Made by a program: the position numbers and the translations under genes
The notes under the pieces: generated by a model
What the model saw: only the letters and a program-made list of their open reading frames with translations
Told to the model about the DNA's origin: nothing
The model's database searches: none
Shown: in pieces, positions 52,586 through 64,000 of the stretch
Numbering within the stretch: position 1 is the stretch's first letter
Layout of the letters: each line of letters starts with the position of its first letter
Source of the DNA: Beaufortia kweichowensis
Lineage: Eukaryota > Chordata > Actinopteri > Cypriniformes > Gastromyzontidae
NCBI GenBank assembly: GCA_019155185.1
Contig: CM032809.1
Location: 1,842,501-1,906,500, forward strand
Direction of reading: 5' to 3'
Length of the DNA: 64,000 nt

Positions 52586-54829
52586 GCTATATATTTTTAA
52601 TTATATTATAAGTTGATAAATAAAATGAAAATTCCCTCTCTGCATTCCCAACATTTTATCCATACCTTTGAGCACCAGGAATAGATTTGAGCACCATTTA
52701 TGGTGCAACAGAAAGAGCAGATCCTGGAGAGATAGAGCAACAAATCCCATTCTCCTGCAATTTTAACAGAACATGTAATAGCAGCAATTGCTTTTACGGT
52801 GAATGAGCGTAATAATACACTCCTGTTTCCAGTCAATAGCTTCTCTGAGCTAGAACACTAAGTCTTCTCACACAGACCTGGTATCAGTCTGATGGACTTA
52901 GTCAGCGTTACCAGACTACAGACAGGAGATTAATGGTGGGATGGAATGAGAGGAGTAGGGAGAGGTTATCAGACCTGGATGACCTCTGGTACAGTGCTAT
53001 TCAGTGGAATGACATGTGAGTGAATAGGTGTGCTATAATGGTTGATGACACTTAAAACAGTTACACACAATGCCACTGAAATGAAGCCATCGCTCGGATT
53101 GTGTAAAAGCAAAAGCGTTTCAATGGCGGATGTGTACAGTCTGTGGTTAACTCAGAAAAGAGAAATGCAAAAAATGCTTTACCATATAGAGGTTTTATAT
53201 GCTGATCTGAGACAACGTGACCTGACCAAAGACTACTGTAACACATTAGTAGTATTTTATATTTATGTTTTTATTTGATTTATTTATTTTAAAATTAATT
53301 TTTTAACAAGCCTATCAAAATTGCAATTAAACTTCACAACCACCGATCAACAATCAATTTTCATTTTATCGTATTAATGCAGCAACTCTTAATTTTCTCA
53401 AAATAGTGAAAAAACAGCCACATTTACTCATAATTTTATTTAACAGTGAACGTAATTTAAAGGATAAATAATTTAAAATCTAATTATTTAAAATATAACA
53501 AATTTTTAAATAAAGCTGACCAATAAATAAAAATTTCTGCATGCAGTGTTATTGGCACATACAGATATTAGACAAAATGCGTCTTACAAATCTTGTGTTA
53601 CAAAGAAATAACATTTAATGCATGATGTAGCTTTTTCTAAAGTAATTAATTATACGTGCGCTTGTGTGCATACATTCCTGTGCGTGTGTATGTGTGCATA
53701 GTTAATTAATGTCATTCTGAATACTTCTCAGAATTGTTTGAGGAAAAATACTAATAAAACTATTTCCTGCAAGCCACATTTATTACTTTTCCTCTGTGCC
53801 TATCTCAACCCTCTCTCTCACTGCTTTCGTCTTCTCGCTCATTCTTATCTTCCTCCTTTTGTACCACGATCCAAATGCTTCAAAACTATTCAGTCAGAAA
53901 TACAGACGTGAAAAATGCATATTTCATTAATGCGTTCATTTCTTTCTTTGAGTTGTTCATCTATTATTTCATTGTCCCTTTTTATTTAGATAGATGCAAA
54001 CCCACTTTTTTCCGACAATAACTCATTATCCATCGTTGCTGAGTTAATAATAGATGCAAGCCTGATTCTTATCACACACCAATCCATTTCCCAGCACGCT
54101 AATCTGTGCGTGACCATTTCTCTTTTCTTTCTTCTGATGGGTCGAGAGCCCACACAGACGCTGTGTATGAATACAGATACTAAACAGAAATCATGTCCGC
54201 CATCCATCATATGTAGACGTCAGGCCGCTGGCACTACCTACTGCTGCTGTCAATTTAATCGTGTCTGTTTCTTTAGATAGACGCTGCTGCAAAATCTATT
54301 ATTCCAACATAACAATGTGCATGTGTGGAAATCTCCATATATGACGATATATATAATATACATATATATTGTTTTATATAATAGAAAATAGAAAAGTCAT
54401 AAATCTGTTACCACTTAAGGATGTGTTACACTGCATGAAGCCAGCCAATCAGATTGAAGTTTGCGATATTAAGAAAGCACTTGGCTTTCCTGTGTACAAT
54501 ATGCCAAGATGAGTCTCACCTTGACTTTTGATTGCACAAGGCATTTTCATTGCACCTGGAATCATCTCTTGCTTTGCCCGATCTTGTTTTAAAAAGCCTT
54601 CACATGCCCTCAAGCGTCAAAATTCTCTCTGACCCAGGTGCATAACCCCACCCTCCAGACACACTTCACCTCACGCTTTCTAAAACGAACACAGTTTATG
54701 CTCATGTCTGACAGGCACACACCCTCCCTCCGCTCTCTTGGCAGGTGAGTACCCTCATCTCCAACTGGCTAAAAGGTGTTGTCCCCCGGGAGCCTCTTCA
54801 CGGCCCCCGCCGCCGATGTGCCCCGCTCA

Positions 54830-54980
54830 CTTTCTAATCACAAGGACACTCACCTGCCTTTGTTCCGCAGAGAGCCATTACCATAATCAGGCCAGAGACG
54901 ACAGCTATTCAATTACCGCTAGAAAGCCGGGAAACACAAAGGATGCGAGTTTCCGTTCATACAGAAAGCTGCTTTATCTC
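54830..54980. promoter_or_regulatory. Possible conserved non-coding element, 10 kb upstream
   Basis: A non-repetitive, balanced-composition stretch with GAGCCATTACCATAATCAGG and CTATTCAATTACCGCTAG, both containing homeodomain-like cores (ATTA, CAATTA). An overlapping open frame (54738-55112) shows no domain. Constraint is a guess from texture. Confidence 0.22.
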
Positions 54981-55769
54981 ATTCCGCTGTCTATCTATCA
55001 TATCACTAATGGCCATTCGCTCACTCACGTAAGCGCACACACTTTCATCAAGTCTGTGTTTGAACTAGCAGAGGTGCGAGGAAGTTTAATGTACAGATAC
55101 GATAGCCAGTAATGCATGCAGAGTCACGTGGGGAGGCAGATGGTGGAGGCTTTATGGTGTATGTGTGTTTGGCATGCCAAAGCTGCGACTGCACAGGCAC
55201 ACGACTGAATATTCAACATAAAGTGTTCAATTTCAACCTATGCATATCAAACACACACACACACAAACTATTAAAACTACTTGGAATTCACAGGATCTCT
55301 TCATAAAAGCCAAGAGTTATGATGTGTACTACATTTGTTATGCACTTGCAGGTTTAAATGGGTCGTATCATAATTTTGTTTTTATAATTTTTTAATTTTT
55401 CCTCTGAGGTTCACTGTAGATGTAAGTCACGGTTTCTCCAAAAACATTGACCATTTCTACCTTTTCTCTTAAGAATGAAATAGGTTTGCATGTGAAATAA
55501 TTTTCTCTACGATTTTTTGTGAGAGGTTTACAAACAATTTGCTGCATGTGCAAGTTTATTTCAATATTAAGAATAAGCATTTATTATTCAAAGTTCTTTG
55601 TATTTTATTTTCGTTTCTGTCATTTAAATATGGAGCAGAACAAGTCGTTTTTATAGTCGTATTTACACATGATGTCAGAACCAATTCACACACATACATG
55701 CATCCCACCCCCAATCTTTGACACATCAGACCCAAATATGGAAGACAGATTGCCAAACCTACTCATAGC

Positions 55770-55771
<2 letters not shown>

Positions 55772-55832
<61 letters not shown>

Positions 55833-55849
55833 TGCACACGCACACACAC
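55772..55849. repeat. (AC)n microsatellite
   Basis: A pure AC run to about 55827, then interrupted by GCACATGC variants. Confidence 0.97.
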
Positions 55850-58183
55850 TCCCCCACCCAATCTTCCATTATCATTTTCACTATTACCCATCACATCCAG
55901 GACATATGTGGGCCAGCACCGACAGCCATTTAACAGACATCTGAAAGAGGATTAGTGACTTGACCCCTGATGCATGCATGTCACTGATACATACAGAACC
56001 TGCACACGAGATACACAGTCTTATTCTTGCCAGCCTGAATCAAAAGATTAACACTTTTCATGATATGTTATGGGGTAATAGGCATTACTTCACATGGTAA
56101 TTATGGATTTAAGACCAGTATCATGGTTGATAGTAGAGTAACTGCCTATCTGCTGAAGACAGTGGCTGTTTACAATTTAACAGTAGAAATACAAATATTA
56201 AACATATTAAACATAAACAAATTATTTATGCATTTAATAGCTGGTTACAATTTTGGTTGGTGTCACTAAGGTAAGTTTAATGGCAATGTAATGTTTTTAA
56301 TGTTAAAAATATACTCATGTATCCCAATATAAAATGCAGAAAAATAAATCGTTAATGCCATTTTATATTGACTTTCTGAAAACAGGAAATGCAGTAAAAG
56401 ACAGCAAGTGACAAACTAAAATCAAAAAATGTTACTAAACATCTGCTTAAGTCAACAAAAAAATTACAGTATGATTAAATGTTACTGTCACCACAAGATT
56501 TTTCTTGACACTACATCATACAACGGCAGCAACCTCTCAGATTTAGAGTACATTAAAGTAAAAACCCTTTAAATGCACCGAGACTTGAGAATAAAAAGAA
56601 AACCCAGAGTTAATTTGACAGCATAATTCACGTGTGACCCCACGGTCCAGCACACCTGCGGAGAGGATACGAGACCACGAGGGGGTGGCGTGAAACTCAC
56701 CTCCCCTTCCCCCGGTGACGGCAAGGACATTTTCTCATCTTAAGCAAACAGACGAGATGAAAAAAGGGAAAAGGGAGAAAAAGGAAAGTGAGAGACTTCA
56801 TCTTCAGAGTGTCACTTCAAAGGCCGTAAAGAAGGTAAGAGGGAGATTATTAGGCGTCGGGCTTCGGTGGACTCAACGGTCACAGTGGGAGAGGCTGACC
56901 CTTACAAACACATATTCTTGGTTTGTTGTTTTAAAACTGTGTGTACGTGACTTTACAGTCGCAGTGAAAAATGACAGTGATGGATTAGAACAGATGGGGG
57001 ATTCTTACATGTGCTGATGTGATATAACAGGTGCCAAATATCTGAGATCATCAGGGTTGGGAATCAGCATGCGATTTAATATTATATTAATATCTGAGTT
57101 TGTGTTTAGTGTACATAAAACTGTGATTGTTGGGAAATTTTACTCACTTCACTTTTTTTCTGCAATCGCAGAGAGTACATTTACATTTATGCATCTCTTT
57201 TGATATATTGCTAACATTAAATTGTTAACTATTCAACCACTGACAGTTTCAAAAAGATTTTTATTGCAGTCTGACGTATTTGTAGCCTGTATACATGGAC
57301 AAATAAGGCCAGGGAAAAGACTTAACAGACAGAGATGATAAACAGATACATCTCTCTGTTTAATTTATATAGGGATGCTTTATCATGGGAATGTGATCTA
57401 CTCTGTAAATGAGCTGATTTTAAATGGCTGATTACAGTACACCAGACTCATTAGCTCCTCATTAAGACATTACACACACATACACACACAAACATAGCAC
57501 AGCCTGCAAGAAAGCAATGAAAAAAATAAACTTTTTCTAAATGAAACAGACAGCAGCACACAAAGAGTCTTGTTATCTTTGACTCGGTGTTAAAATTATG
57601 TATGAGCGTGTTTGTTCAATTTCTTACGCTGGCGCTTCAAAAGACATCTGTCAGATAATTGCTGCCTGTTACAAAAACGATCAGTACTAACAATTCTCAT
57701 GACAGATCTAGAGAGAGATTCACACGGGTGTGAATGCATGTATATGTTGGATGTCTTTGTGAGGTTCTCTTTAGGGTAATGTTGTACTGCACACTGTGAG
57801 GAAAATTGTTTCATATGAGATTGTGTGTGTCGGGAAATAGATGTTGTATTTGCTTTTCACAGAAGGTGTGGACATCTCAAAGAGAAAATGTTGCAAAAAT
57901 GCACAGTTTTGTCTTCATATGCATGTTCTCACCTGACTGCTCCTGCATTTTATTCAGTGGATCTTGTTAACAATATTTAGATTTACTTGTACATTTTTAA
58001 TTGTTTTTAACCTGTTAACTGTCAGCTGAATTTGAATCTAATCATGACAAATTGTAAATTGATGGAAAGGTATAAGCCTCAAGATGAAATACATGACGAA
58101 TTATAACAATTTATAACAATAAACATAAACCACATTTTTTAATAAAAAATAACAACAACAAAAAATAATAATGTTACTGTAAT

Positions 58184-58186
<3 letters not shown>

Positions 58187-58254
<68 letters not shown>

Positions 58255-58265
58255 GTATATGTATG

Positions 58266-58308
<43 letters not shown>

Positions 58309-58330
58309 GTATATATGTATATATGTATAT
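58187..58330. repeat. (AT)n followed by (ATGT)n-type compound microsatellite
   Basis: A pure AT run occupies 58187-58248, passing into ATATGT/ATGT repeats to about 58330. It is AT-only or nearly so on both strands and probably prone to cruciform extrusion and length change. Confidence 0.96.
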
Positions 58331-58960
58331 AAAGACTTTAAAAAGACTTAAAAATTATTAAAAAAATCTACTTTCTAAAAATTACAGTTTAGCGTTTTTG
58401 TGTTTACTTCAGGTTAAGTTACATTTATAATGATTTTGCCTCTCTAACATGTTTTAATGACATTGATTAGCATAATGCTGTGCATTAAAATGATAGTACT
58501 TCAATAATTACTTACAAAGGTACAAAGGATAGTTTCAGCTTTAATCTCAGCATTTGCAACAGACGGAGATCCGTATGCATTCAGCTTTGCTAATAAAACC
58601 AATTACAGTGAAAAAAAATCTTTATACTGACTGATTACAATTCTTATCAGGGAAATCAACCTATAAATGACTCATTTAAAGTTGTCTCTGCCTATAAAGC
58701 TAGGGCGAAAATAAAATATACAGAAAACACGACACTCTTTACCTCACAGTTTGTCTCCCACCGCGCAGGGAAAACACATCCCAAAATGCATTTGGTTTAA
58801 AACTGCAAATTGTGGATTACCCTGGTTTCTGCTGATTTTGACGACAAACTAATAAACACGCCTCATATCACAGCACAGAAGAGGTAAAACACAGCAGAAT
58901 GTAAGATGTAATGATTACATCAGGTACAGGGCAGCCCAGCATACAGTGCACATGTTTGTA

Positions 58961-58981
58961 TGTGTGTGTGTGTGTGTGTGT
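58961..58981. repeat. (TG)n microsatellite
   Basis: Twenty-one bases of TG repeat. Confidence 0.93.
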
Positions 58982-59077
58982 TTTAAAGCAGTTTTTACTG
59001 AATAAAAGCAGAACAAATTCAGGCTACTGCAGTAAGCCGACCATTCATCATCTTTCATCGACAAGAGAGGTGGAGGC

Positions 59078-59269
<192 letters not shown>

Positions 59270-62200
59270 CTATGAATAATGGAGAGAGTGTGGTGTGGTC
59301 CCAGGGCTCAGAGAATTACTTTCACTTTACAGCATTTAATCAATGGCTTCGCCCATTTTTTTAACATCTCGCTCTCTCTCGCTCACCATGTGGTCTGCGG
59401 CACATCGCGAAAAGGGTATTACCAGCCCCGCAGATACATCCCGACAGGATATCTGCAAACTTTTCCTGTAACGTCCCCTTTAAAGTCTTTCTTTAACTCT
59501 GTTCTTTGAGACTTTTTGAAATTGCACTAAGAAATTGAAAAAGGCGAAGTATTAACAGCTTACTGTAATCCACTTTGACCAAATGCTTAAAGAAAACCGT
59601 GATGGTAAAACCATTACGTTTCAAAATACTAGAGTTACGTTTTTAATTTTTGGATGCTTCTGCTGTCCTGGGGTAAAAGCAAAAATAATGTCTCATAGAC
59701 TTGGATGTTTTGAGATTTGTTCATTCAACAAAATAAGCAATCAAAAATCTATTTTTTACCGTTGTTATCTACATTAATGTTAGAGCTCTAAGCATCTAAA
59801 AACATAAAATCTTTCTCTGCCTGACAAGCATGACACTAAAATAATAGCCAAACATCTCCCAGCCTGTGTTTCCCACATGAGAAAATGGTGAGAAAACAAA
59901 ACAGACAAAGAAACAAGCCATTTTCCAACAATGCCTCCAAGAATGATGCTGAACAATAAACTACTCTTATCTGGATCACAGTTTAAAACAAGAACATCTC
60001 CATGACAACATATCTTTTAAGATTGAAGTGGTGTTGAAGACCTAATAAAAATACATCAACTGCCCAGTAAAATCTTCCCACTTTGTTTTCAATCTTTACC
60101 ACAGTAGCAGTAAGTTGTGTAGTTCAGTGCAGAGAATTTCCAGAGCCTGAGGGAAAGAGCAGACAGATCACATCTTTATTTTAGAAGTCTAGCTGAAGCT
60201 GGATAAATCCCAAGCCCTACAGGGTAAACGCAGATTCAGTCCAGCACAGAAAAGGCCAAACCTGAGATCGCTATAGAATATAGATTTTATTCAGTGTACG
60301 GTAGATGGGGGTCATGTGTTACCGTATGACCAAGCTAAACTGATACAGATGCAAATTCCAAGACAAAATAATACAATAATAATAAAACTAAAAATCCTTA
60401 ATTATATTACAGCATCTCATTGTATTGTTTGTGAATTACTCCTTTAAAAATAACAGATACATACACAGACAAATCTCAAATCATGAATAAAATATTCGAA
60501 CGGTAACACTTATAATAAAGTCTTATAATCAGAAATCAACCTTAACATAACACACAAAGATTCATCATGCCAGAGGACATAAAGATACAGCCAGTTATCA
60601 TTTGAAGCATAATGAATATTAACAGAGGATGTGATGCTAATAGCCATTAGACTAATAATCACCTGACTGCCTTAAGATCTTGTGTGGGTGTGACATACAC
60701 ACATCAAATTATCTGTACAGATAATACAGAAAGTGCTCGTCAATCAATCAATGGTAACGTGACAATTAATAATTGGACTGAATTATTAACTCAAGGTCTG
60801 AAAATTAACTCAATACATGCAGACCTATGTTTAGTGTGGAACAATTTACAAGTTTATTTGTTTTACAGGATAAATAAACTTGAGAATAAAAACATCAAGT
60901 TTATTTTCTTTTGCATTTTTGTGCTGCTTACACAAAAAAATAAATGGATGAAAATGTAAAAGAAATCTTTTGATCTTATTTTCTAAATTCTAAATATTTT
61001 TATCTTTATTTGATGATTTACAACAAGACAAAAATCCTGATTGAGAACGACTGTAATTATTTTTGCAGTGCATTAAGTATTCAAAATATTGATCTAGGAC
61101 CAGTTTGGATCTTCTCAGATTAAACATTATTCATTGACCGGAATCTCAATCAATGACTTTGCATTGCATTAGAATAATTGGCTGTGTCACTGTTAATGAA
61201 GCTACACTTTATTTACACTGCGGGAGCTGACTGCGCTTCATACTATAGTTCAGAATACTACAGCGCACACACACACAAACACTGTCATTTAAACATTGAT
61301 TACCTTAAATCCAAATGCACCGATCTACATCAATAACAAGCATTGGCATCTTAAATTGTTGCCGACTGGAAAAGAAAATAAGAAAATTATCCTTCAAAAC
61401 ATAACATAAACATGTGAATGCATGCTTTCATGACAAACACAAATATAAACTTATATTGAGGGTGTTAAATCTTGGATAATGATGCATCTTACATTGGTAC
61501 TCAGATCTGGCCGTGTATGAGATTCCCCCGCGTCTGTCATTTTCCACATCTCACTTTGTTCTTGTTTATTCATCTTTGTGGCGATGGGAAAACACAAAGC
61601 CGGTGATCCATGTCCACAGCTGACAGAAATGGAACAGTCTTATGGCATTTCAATACTTCAAAAACACACTAGTGAAATAAAGGCAAAGAAGAGGGAGATG
61701 ATAGAGAATTTCAAATAATTCAACAGTATCGTTACACAATGTGACTTTTGTATGATATAATAAATGTTTTGTTTGAGTCATAATTAAGCTGCTGGCGTGG
61801 CATTCTTTATATGGCTGTGTAATTCTGCATGAAGCATTACCTGGAAGAACATATGTCTGCCCGAGATGAGCTGTACACAGTGACTGTAAAACCAGCAATG
61901 ATAAGAAACATATGGAGATCAAAAATATACTGATCTATAACTCAATCCAGCACTAGAACAAACATCTGAACTGTCTGCTCTATATTTTCATTTTTTATTT
62001 CAAGTTAAGTGCATTGCAACTGCAAAATTGTTCTGCTATTCCATGACCAACACATCATTTCAATAGCAACTACTGTCAAAAATCATCTGAATGTGGTGAA
62101 AAATGACATAATTGACATACATCTGCACTCACTGTCTCTCTCTCACACACATACAGATACAGAACATTGGTCACACAAAAGTCCAATTTGTCAGCGAGGC

Positions 62201-62495
62201 GGGATTAGTCTGTCTGAGCGTCAATTTGCAAAGCGCCGTCGCTCTGTGCTACACTGCTCCCTCTGTTCCAGCGGTTCCACTCATCCATGAGATTACAGAA
62301 CGGCTGACAGGAAAGCAGAACCCAGGCTCGGTTACAGCCAAACGCCTGAACAGACAAAAGACCCTGTTTAACACACCTACAGCCTGAAAGTTGATAACTG
62401 AGATTTCTGAAACTGTGTTGAGGGCAGTCAATGATTCAATGATCTACGAAACATAAATGTGATATTTTCAATGAATAAAGTCACATATTATCACA

Positions 62496-62752
62496 ACTTT
62501 ACAATAAGGTTGTATTTGTTAACATTAGTAATGCACTAGCTAACATGAACTGAAAAGATATATACATTTTTTATCTTTAAATGCCAATACAATTATTCAT
62601 GTTTGTTAATTGTGCATTAACTATCGTTAACAGACACAACTTTTGGTTTTAAAAATGTATTAGTGAATTTCGAAATTAACATGAACTAAGATTAATAAAT
62701 GATCGTACATTATTAGTTCATGTTAGCTACTGCATTAACCTTATTGTAAAGT
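62496..62752. repeat. MITE family B (ACTTTACAATAAGGTT termini)
   Basis: A 16-bp perfect terminal inverted repeat, ACTTTACAATAAGGTT (62496-62511) and its complement at 62737-62752, encloses non-coding sequence built of GTTAACATTAGTTAATGCA-like and CATGAAC modules in both orientations. GTTACCC follows on the right. I recognise this as a very common cyprinid inverted-repeat element; the superfamily is not assigned. Confidence 0.78.
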
Positions 62753-63892
62753 GTTACCCATCAATTAAATTGTATTTGTTTATTGTTAGTTTACCGTACA
62801 ACAAAAACATATTTATAAAGGATGAACGAGTGGTTAAATCTGTTCCTAGACTTTTCGGATAATTTTAGTTTACCCAAGCAGTTAAATGTCAAAGCCTCCA
62901 TCATAATCCCCTAATTTAATACACAAGAGTCAATTCATGTAGCTTTGCCAGAAAGAAAGGATTGTGCAACCCAAGTTTTGTTTTAATCCTCCCATTGGTC
63001 CATAGCTCTCAGGAGAGGAAGAAGACGATACGAGGAATATTGTTCTTTAAAAAGAGAAAAAGAACAAGGAAAATATAAAGCCAGACTAAAAACAAATCCT
63101 TAAGCCCTTTGTGAATAGAGATGTATAGCGTCTGTTCGGTCCACCTCACCACTGGCTCTTTTGTCTCCCGTCTCCCTTGACCTCTCCGTGAACCCTGAGC
63201 ATCTTCTGAGACTACCTTGAGTCTTTAAAGAGCATTTGGGATGTTGGCTATATTTTGACTCTTCTTGTTTAAGTCTTTGCTCTTTTTATATCATTAGTCC
63301 TTCAATTCTCCAATACCACTATCCTGCCCTTCTCACTTTGTTTGTTCTATTTTTTCATGGAAAGAACAGAAAAGAAATGAAAAAGCAAGAGTTACAAGAC
63401 GCTGCTTGGCCAAAAACGAGAAAATGAGTTTTGTTTTCCCACACTCACAAAAACCTTTTTGCAGGCGACATGTAAGTTTGTACTTTTTGTGTTCCTCAAA
63501 ACTACAGTTCTAGAGTTGGTTTCCACTTATAAGTAAAGCTGCCATTGAGATGAATGAGAACGCTAATGTATAACTCTCTCCAGGTATTATTTAACACTCG
63601 GACAGAACCGTCTAAATGCTTATTTGTCAAGTGTTTCATGGCTTAGATCAAGGTCTTCTACCAGAGGTTCCTCTGTTGATTTCCTGTCCTTCCAGCAAGA
63701 AGAATTTGTGCGCTAAATGTCCGCCAAATAAATAAACGTCAACGGTCCCTTTGTTCAGGGAAAGGCGGCTGGAGTTGTGTAAAAAGGGTGCAGTGAAGTT
63801 TTATGGGTTGAAAATGTGCTGTTTCTAATGCTGGCTAAGCCCTTAAGCTGCTCATTTCAAGGCTATTGTTACCTCCCCATTGTGTTTTTTCA

Positions 63893-63898
<6 letters not shown>

Positions 63899-63923
<25 letters not shown>
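63899..63923. repeat. (CT)n microsatellite
   Basis: Twenty-five bases of CT repeat near the right edge. Confidence 0.93.
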
Positions 63924-64000
63924 AGTGCTCCTGTGTCTGCAGAGGAACGAGGGCAGGTTGTGGCTAGGGGTTTGAGGTAAGGTGAAAGGCATGCTGGGAT

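Noticed and set aside
54738..55112. 124-residue plus-strand frame in the 5' flank
   Set aside because: No domain recognised; better viewed as part of a possible non-coding element.

Overview
The window looks like nuclear DNA of a teleost fish, most likely a cyprinid relative. It has intron-split vertebrate coding sequence, very dense (AG)n, (CA)n and (AT)n microsatellites, and short inverted-repeat elements resembling families I know as abundant in carp, goldfish and zebrafish genomes. It shows no bacterial or viral gene organisation. The species call is inference from repeat style.

Only one gene is supported: the 5' part of an Eph receptor tyrosine kinase on the minus strand. Exon 1 (44531-44609: start codon and signal peptide), exon 2 (65 bp, 27248-27312) and exon 3 (670 bp, 25576-26245: most of the ephrin-binding domain and the start of the cysteine-rich region) join in frame through GT/AG splice sites, giving residues 1-271 of the precursor. 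Intron 1 is about 17.2 kb, intron 2 about 1.0 kb, and intron 3 runs at least to the left edge (more than 25.5 kb). The protein is an A-class Eph. Its sequence and the spacing near the end of exon 3 fit EphA7 best, but it is divergent. The fibronectin, transmembrane, kinase and SAM exons must lie beyond the window.

Layout. 1-25575 is intron 3: a purine-rich tract, decayed MITEs, a short-unit minisatellite, a CpG-rich patch at about 5.3 kb, and two large (AG)n arrays. 25576-27312 holds exons 3 and 2. 27313-44530 is intron 1, with another (AG)n array, a MITE, a degenerate tandem repeat and a few unique stretches. 44531-44830 holds exon 1 and a GC-rich proximal promoter with a perfect CArg-type box, a GC box, an inverted CCAAT box and an upstream ORF overlapping the start codon. 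44831-64000 is 5' flanking DNA without a recognisable gene. It has microsatellites, including 185 bp of pure (AG)n, MITEs, and two stretches that could be conserved regulatory elements.

I found no CRISPR array, intact transposase or reverse transcriptase gene, rRNA or tRNA, and no convincing new biological system. The better leads are the promoter/uORF arrangement, the divergence of the Eph ligand-binding domain, and the consistent strand orientation of the long purine tracts relative to the gene.
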